Shown in pieces: positions 7,013-11,675 of a DNA stretch of 11,675 bases. The stretch lies in assembly GCA_030765665.1 (NCBI GenBank), contig JAVCCD010000249.1:1-11675 (forward strand), read 5' to 3'. The first letter of the stretch is position 1, and every line of letters begins with the position of its first letter. The notes beneath the pieces are model-generated. The model worked only from the letters and a program-made list of their open reading frames with translations, was not told the origin of the DNA and did not search any database. The position numbers were made by a program, and so were the translations under genes. Source of the DNA: Candidatus Tenebribacter mawsonii. Its GTDB lineage: Bacteria; Cloacimonadota; Cloacimonadia; Cloacimonadales; TCS61.

Positions 7013-8110
7013 ATGAAAAATATAATAAAGATCTCAATAATTTTCACAATAGCTTTTATGCTTTTAACTTCATGCAGTAAGCGCAATGTAAAGGATGGAT
7101 TCAAACAGGAAACAAAAGAGGAAGCAATCTTAGTAATGGTTCAGGACATGCAACCCAGGAATTTGGATAAATTTATCAAGATCGCTGGGAAACTGGAAGG
7201 AATTACTGATGTTAACTTGATGAGTGAAACAAGCGGTAAGGTTGTAGAAATATATAAAAATCTGGGTGATTGGGTAAAGAAAAATGAAGCAATTGGTCGT
7301 GTAGATAACATAGATGCAAAGAATCAATTGAAACAGGCGGAAGCTGCACTAATGGCAGGAGATGCAAATCTCGAATCAGCGAATATCAGCTTCCAGGTTT
7401 CCCAAAATCTATATGAAAAAGATGTGGTGTCAGAGAGTGAAATTTTGCAAGCAAAGAGCACACAAAAAAATGCTCAAGCTGGCTATAATGGTCTTTTAGC
7501 ATCACTTGAAATGGCTCGCAAAAATTATGAAAATTCAGAATTTGTTGCACCAGTTTCCGGTTATATTGCTGAATTGAATTTGGAAGTTGGGGAAATGGTG
7601 AGCATGGGTAAACTTATTGCCGGAATCGTTAATTCAAAAAAACTAATGATCAAAACCGGAATTAGTGAATCTGATATTTCATACGTGAAAAAAGGTGATA
7701 CTGTCTCAATTGAATATCATGGTTCTAAATATGATGGTGAAGTAACAGGTGTAGGAATTCGACCTGCCAGTGGTAGCAATAACTATCCTGTAGAAATTGT
7801 TCTATCAAATTCACAAAAGGTTTTGTTCCCGGGAATGGTTATCGAAGGTCAGATTTATTCTCAAACCTATGATAATGTTCTTTATACTTCTATCGAAAAT
7901 TTACGAGAAAAATATGATCAAACTTTTGTTTATGTAATAAATAATGAAAACAGAGCTGAGTTAAGGATCGTTGAACTGGGAGAAAAAGTGGCAAACAATG
8001 TTATCATTACTGTTGGTTTGAAAGCCGGGGATAAACTTGTGATAGATGGTATCGACAGCCTTACTGAAGGTGCTCTGGTTGAAGCCAGAAGCGGATTCAG
8101 CGCTAAATAG
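7013..8110 (+). CDS. RND efflux periplasmic adaptor (membrane fusion protein), lipoprotein
   Basis: The 365-residue protein has a lipoprotein signal with lipobox LTSC, so Cys21 should be lipidated and anchor it to the inner membrane. The order is typical of the HlyD/AcrA family: first half of the lipoyl domain (about 68-98), an alpha-helical hairpin (about 103-172), and the second lipoyl half with the FVAPVSGYIAELNLEVGEMV block (176-206). The beta-barrel domain and a membrane-proximal domain ending in LVIDGIDSLTEGALVEA follow. It should bridge the RND pump and TolC. AGGGAG (7001-7006) sits six bases before the ATG. It lies 10 bases after tolC and 18 before the pump gene, so all are cotranscribed. 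Confidence 0.92.
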   Translation: MKNIIKISIIFTIAFMLLTSCSKRNVKDGFKQETKEEAILVMVQDMQPRNLDKFIKIAGKLEGITDVNLMSETSGKVVEIYKNLGDWVKKNEAIGRVDNIDAKNQLKQAEAALMAGDANLESANISFQVSQNLYEKDVVSESEILQAKSTQKNAQAGYNGLLASLEMARKNYENSEFVAPVSGYIAELNLEVGEMVSMGKLIAGIVNSKKLMIKTGISESDISYVKKGDTVSIEYHGSKYDGEVTGVGIRPASGSNNYPVEIVLSNSQKVLFPGMVIEGQIYSQTYDNVLYTSIENLREKYDQTFVYVINNENRAELRIVELGEKVANNVIITVGLKAGDKLVIDGIDSLTEGALVEARSGFSAK

Positions 8111-8128
8111 CGTCGAAAGGGAGATGAT

Positions 8129-11100
8129 ATGTCTTTAGCAAAATTTTCCGTCGAAAACGGCGTACTGATAAATATGATCATGATCATTGTATTCATTTTT
8201 GGTGTGATGACAATGATAAACATGCCAAAAGAAGAAGCTCCAGCTGTAGATTTTGGCGCGTTTTATATCATGGTCGGTTACCGTGGTGTTTCCCCTTCAG
8301 AAATTGAGAAGCTGATTGTAAAACCAATTGAAGATGAAATCTCCGATTTGGCTGATGTTGATTACATTTCTTCTACAGCTTCCGAAGGAAGAGCTACTAT
8401 TTTCATCAGCATGGATCCAAAAGCCGATATCGATGAAGCCTGGGCAAATTTAAATACAGAGATGGATAAGCTGAATAATCTGCCAGACGGTGCTGATGAT
8501 CCGTATCTTTTACAACTGAAGATGCGAGAGGTAAATGAAATGTGTACCGTTGCCCTAGGGGGTGATCTTTCTGATAATGCTCTCAGAGAACTGGCCGATG
8601 ACTTCAAAGATGAATTGCTGGATGTGGAATTTGTCTCCAAAGTTGAAATTGCCGGAACCAGAGATCGTCAGATCTGGCTGGATACAAACATTCAAAAGCT
8701 TACGCAATATGGGCTTACATTGGATGATCTTTCCAATGCTGTAAATATGCGAAATTTAAATGCTCCTGGTGGGTCCATCAAAGTTGGCTATGCCGATTTT
8801 CTGATTAGAACAATGGGAGAATTTGATAATGTTGATGAGATCAGCGATTTGGTTGTGAAAATGAGTGATAACGGTAGTACAGTGCGCATCAGTGATGTGG
8901 CAACTGTGCGAGATACTTTGGAAGAAGCTGAAACCATTAGTAAATTGAATACGCAAAAAGCTGTAACAGTGCAGGTTTATAAAAAAGCTGACGGCAATAT
9001 CATCAGTGTGATGGAAAATATCCGAGAAGAAGCCAAAGAATTTGAAAAACGGGTTGATGGTTTGAAAGTAGAAGTGCGTAACGATGGTTCTATCCGCGTA
9101 AGAAACAGCATTTCTACCTTGGGTAATAACGCAATGTTAGGGATCTTTTTAGTTTTCATCGTCTTATGGATTTTCATAGGTTGGAAAAACGCTCTTTTTG
9201 CTGCCTGGGGAATACCTTTTAGTTTTTTGCTAGCTTTCATCCTGATGGATTACCTGGATGTTACACTAAATAACCTTACTTTATTCAGTTTGATCCTTGT
9301 GCTGGGGATGATCGTGGATGATGCGATCATTGTTCTAGAAAATATACATCGTTATAGAGAAATGGGATTTAGCCCTAAAGAAGCTGCAATAAAGGGAACA
9401 CAGGAGATTACATGGCCGGTGGTGGCAGCTGTAGCAACAACTGTAGCTGCATTTTTCCCACTTCTTCTTATGGAAGGAACTATGGGCAAGTTTTTTAGTT
9501 TCTTTCCTATCGTTATTTCTCTAGCCTTAGTAGCATCCTTATTTGAAAGTTTAGTTATTCTCCCTTCTCACGTTGCAGAATTGGGCGGGAAAGGAAACTT
9601 TAATAAAAAGAATAAAGAACACAAATTACATGATTGGCTGGTGAAAAAATACCGTAAAAATATCAAAAAAGCACTCAGACATCGTGGTTATGCGATGCTA
9701 ATTCTCATTGTTGGATTAGGATTATCGGGATTGGTTGTAAAATTGGGATTAGTCAAAACTCAATTTTTCTCACGGGGTGCCCCCAAAACACTGGTTATAA
9801 ATTTGGAAACTCCTCCCGGAACATCCCTGGAAAAAACAGATGAAGTCGTTACTAAGATCGAAAATTTCATCCTGAATATGCCTGAAAAAGAAGATATTGA
9901 AGCTGTAGTGAGTACGATCGGTAAATATAGGGAAAATCATAATGATGAAGTGGATACAAAGAATGCTGAAGTAAAGATAGATCTGGTTGAATTGGATGAA
10001 ATGAAATTTTCTCATGCCCAGATCAGAAACCGTATTAGAAAGTATATAGCTACTATTCCTGCTCTATATTCTTATACCTTTAAAGAAGGAGGAAGAAGTG
10101 GACCACCTACCGGAGAAGATATAGAAATTCGTGTGAAAGGTGATGACCTTACACGTCTGGAAGAAATTGGTGAATACATAATTTCTGAACTGAAGAAAGT
10201 ACCCGGAACTGCTGATCTGGAAACAAGCTTTGCTGAAGGTAAAAAGGAAATTCGTATTATTCCAAAACATGAAAAAATTGCTATGTATGGTCTGAGCGTG
10301 CAGTCGATTTCCCGTTTAGTAGGATATGCTTCCTATGGAGGTTACGTCTCTAAATTCCGCGGCTCAGGAATGGACGAATATGATATTGTATTGCGTGTTC
10401 AGGAAGAGCAGATAAGTGATCTATCTGATCTGGAAAATCTTCCCATTCGTACGATTAATGGTGATGTGATAGCCTTGAAGGAAGTTGCCGACCTGGAGAT
10501 CGGGGCAGGTTATGCCAAGATAGAACATCGTGACCGAAAACGATTAATCAGTATTACCGGATCAGTAACTACATATGAGGAAAATGGTACAATTAAAATG
10601 CGTACAGCTGATGAAGTAACAAACCTGATGCGCGGTAGCAAAGCTGCAAACACAACAGGTGTCCTGGAAGGATTTGAAGTCAGATTCCCAGGTTACCAGA
10701 TCGAGTTTGGTGGTCAGGCTGAACAGCAAAGCAAAACCAGTAATTCTCTTTATTTTGCATTTGGAGTAGCCTTGTTGTTAGTATTTACGATCTTGGCTAC
10801 ACAATTTAAATCTGCTGTGCAACCTTTAATCGTAATGTTTACCATCCCATTTGCTCTCATCGGAGTTATTTTTGGATTACTGGTTACACGTTTGCCTTTT
10901 TCTATGATGACGATGATCTCAGTTGTGGCACTGGCCGGTGTTGTGGTAAATGATGCATTGGTGTTGGTGGATTTTGTAAACAGAGAACGTGCCAATGGTA
11001 TTGACCGTTGGAATTCATTGATTAATGCTGGTTCCATCCGTTTGCGTCCTATCCTCATGACTACTGTGACCACAATTGCTGGATTTATGCCGATCATCCT

Positions 11101-11296
11101 GTCTTCATCAAGTACAACATCCGATTACAAACCAATGGCTGTAAGTATTGCTTTTGGACTTGCTTTTGCCACGGTTCTTACCTTGTTTGTAATCCCGGTG
11201 CTTTATTCACTGGTTGATTCTTTATTTGGTAAGCTGGGAATGACACGATTTAAAACTCATGCTAAATATGAGGAATGTGTGGATTGCGATGAGTAA
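8129..11296 (+). CDS. RND-family efflux pump, inner-membrane permease (AcrB/HAE-type superfamily)
   Basis: The 1055-residue length is standard for the family. The N-terminal membrane helix (LINMIMIIVFIFGVMTMINM) is followed by a large periplasmic loop starting GVSPSEIEKLIVKPIEDEIS, then helices TM2-6, a second loop and a second membrane half. The proton-relay pair in TM4 is present as GMIVDDAIIVLENI (Asp397 and Asp398). The matching TM10 site reads GVVVNDALVLVDF, with Asn941-Asp942 where AcrB has Lys, as in many AcrB-unlike RND pumps. It uses the proton gradient to export substrates through the adaptor and TolC; the substrate is not visible. The extreme C-terminus is unusual, with Cys1050-x-x-Cys1053 just before the end. 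AAGGGAG (8117-8123) sets the ATG. The coding DNA looks less AT-rich than the TetR and Bax-like genes. Confidence 0.94.
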   Translation: MSLAKFSVENGVLINMIMIIVFIFGVMTMINMPKEEAPAVDFGAFYIMVGYRGVSPSEIEKLIVKPIEDEISDLADVDYISSTASEGRATIFISMDPKADIDEAWANLNTEMDKLNNLPDGADDPYLLQLKMREVNEMCTVALGGDLSDNALRELADDFKDELLDVEFVSKVEIAGTRDRQIWLDTNIQKLTQYGLTLDDLSNAVNMRNLNAPGGSIKVGYADFLIRTMGEFDNVDEISDLVVKMSDNGSTVRISDVATVRDTLEEAETISKLNTQKAVTVQVYKKADGNIISVMENIREEAKEFEKRVDGLKVEVRNDGSIRVRNSISTLGNNAMLGIFLVFIVLWIFIGWKNALFAAWGIPFSFLLAFILMDYLDVTLNNLTLFSLILVLGMIVDDAIIVLENIHRYREMGFSPKEAAIKGTQEITWPVVAAVATTVAAFFPLLLMEGTMGKFFSFFPIVISLALVASLFESLVILPSHVAELGGKGNFNKKNKEHKLHDWLVKKYRKNIKKALRHRGYAMLILIVGLGLSGLVVKLGLVKTQFFSRGAPKTLVINLETPPGTSLEKTDEVVTKIENFILNMPEKEDIEAVVSTIGKYRENHNDEVDTKNAEVKIDLVELDEMKFSHAQIRNRIRKYIATIPALYSYTFKEGGRSGPPTGEDIEIRVKGDDLTRLEEIGEYIISELKKVPGTADLETSFAEGKKEIRIIPKHEKIAMYGLSVQSISRLVGYASYGGYVSKFRGSGMDEYDIVLRVQEEQISDLSDLENLPIRTINGDVIALKEVADLEIGAGYAKIEHRDRKRLISITGSVTTYEENGTIKMRTADEVTNLMRGSKAANTTGVLEGFEVRFPGYQIEFGGQAEQQSKTSNSLYFAFGVALLLVFTILATQFKSAVQPLIVMFTIPFALIGVIFGLLVTRLPFSMMTMISVVALAGVVVNDALVLVDFVNRERANGIDRWNSLINAGSIRLRPILMTTVTTIAGFMPIILSSSSTTSDYKPMAVSIAFGLAFATVLTLFVIPVLYSLVDSLFGKLGMTRFKTHAKYEECVDCDE

Positions 11297-11377
11297 AGAC
11301 GCAGCACTTTGCGTCTAATTATTAACCTTGAAAGGGTTTCTTTCAAGACTTCTTAGGAAGTTAGCCCTTTCAAGGTT
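11297..11377 (+). terminator. Tandem hairpins ending the RND operon
   Basis: Directly after the pump stop is a 7-bp stem (11297-11303 with 11310-11316). A perfect 13-bp stem follows (11324-11336 with 11365-11377). Its 28-base loop holds a 5-bp hairpin (11348-11352 with 11357-11361), and T-rich DNA with a T6 run (11387-11392) follows. An alternative 7-bp pairing (11327-11333 with 11341-11347) competes for the same left arm. Confidence 0.75.
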
Positions 11378-11628
11378 TCTTTCATATTTTTTCATCCAAC
11401 CCTGAAATTGCTAAATGGAAGATAAATTGAATGAAGCGATTGCAGAGTTTCATTTTTACCTATTCAAATATTACTAATACACGCATACCCCCAAAATTTA
11501 GAATAAAATTTTCATAATAGTTTATAATTAAGTGATTTATCAATCTAAAAAGTCTTGAAAAAGCAGTTTACAGAAATAGCTCCTCAGAGAAAATTGAATT
11601 GTCGAAAATCAATACCCAAGGAGCTATC
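11378..11628. other. Non-coding region before the right-edge ORF
   Basis: No supportable gene is seen. It contains a good -10-like TATAAT (11523-11528) without a clear -35. An AT-only inverted repeat, AAAATTT/AAATTTT, lies at about 11493-11512. The inverted repeat around the next ribosome site is listed separately. Confidence 0.5.
11576..11627 (+). promoter_or_regulatory. 9-bp inverted repeat that would sequester a ribosome site
   Basis: ATAGCTCCT (11576-11584) is the perfect reverse complement of AGGAGCTAT (11619-11627), which contains the ribosome site of the ATG at 11629. Inside the 34-base loop a further ATTGA/TCAAT pairing (11593-11597 with 11609-11613) could extend the fold. In RNA it would mask the SD. 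In DNA it could equally be part of a mobile-element end. Confidence 0.5.
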
Positions 11629-11675
11629 ATGAATATGTTGAAAAGAAAAAAAATGACTCAAGATTTGCAAGTAAA
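11629..11675 (+). CDS. Start of an ORF cut by the window edge, function unknown
   Basis: ATG at 11629 follows AAGGAG (11618-11623) with five bases between. The 15 visible codons read MNMLKRKKMTQDLQV and stay open to the edge. The strong ribosome site supports a real gene. The Lys/Arg-rich start would suit a DNA-binding protein or a transposase, but too little is visible to name it. Confidence 0.55.
   Translation, partial: MNMLKRKKMTQDLQV

Noticed and set aside
8362..9240. Long antisense ORFs within the RND gene
   Set aside because: They are opposite a clearly coding frame; their products are Ser/Ile-rich shadows without starts or family signs.
10750..11097. 115-codon antisense ORF near the end of the RND gene
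   Set aside because: It is a shadow of the membrane-helix codons of the pump; no ribosome site was seen.
1..11675. CRISPR array, tRNA, rRNA, prophage or defence system
   Set aside because: No regularly spaced repeats, RNA-gene signatures, phage or nuclease/helicase genes were seen on either strand.

Overview
The window is AT-rich and gene-dense, and comes from an envelope-bearing (Gram-negative-type) bacterium. It encodes two TolC-type outer-membrane proteins (one a remnant), an RND inner-membrane pump, a lipoprotein adaptor and several Sec signal peptides. Shine-Dalgarno sites are mostly strong (AGGAGG-like) and ATGA stop/start overlaps occur. The flavour resembles anaerobic FCB-group lineages such as Cloacimonadota, but this is an impression of style, not a proven assignment.

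Left part (1-2950). A secreted three-PDZ protein on + (32-1297) converges on a minus-strand group, and the two share a perfect 17-bp bidirectional terminator. The minus-strand group reads, in transcription order, a FadR-like TetR regulator (2649-2041), a previously unlisted 29-codon small ORF (2003-1914) and an AMMECR1-domain protein (1917-1375). The small ORF has the strong ribosome site and overlaps the AMMECR1 start by ATGA, so translational coupling is likely. A promoter and dyads lie upstream of the TetR gene.

Middle (2946-3967, minus strand). This is a gene graveyard. The C-terminal half of a TolC-like protein overlaps, out of frame, a 110-codon piece of a MacB/FtsX-type ABC permease. 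That piece is itself preceded by a frameshifted scrap and an unassigned 64-codon open stretch. I read this as the remains of an older ABC-type efflux operon. Next comes a Bax-family glucosaminidase (4742-3957), for which I choose a GTG start with a strong SD.

Right part (4743-11377). A divergent 344-bp intergenic region with repeated AGTAGA elements precedes a tight four-gene + operon: PadR regulator, TolC, lipoprotein adaptor (MFP) and RND pump. This is a complete self-regulated tripartite efflux system. It ends at tandem hairpins (11297-11377).

Right edge (11378-11675). Non-coding DNA leads to the first 15 codons of another ORF. Its ribosome site is half of a perfect 9-bp inverted repeat, which suggests either a structure that hides the start or the end of a mobile element. 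No tRNA, rRNA, CRISPR array or complete insertion sequence was seen.
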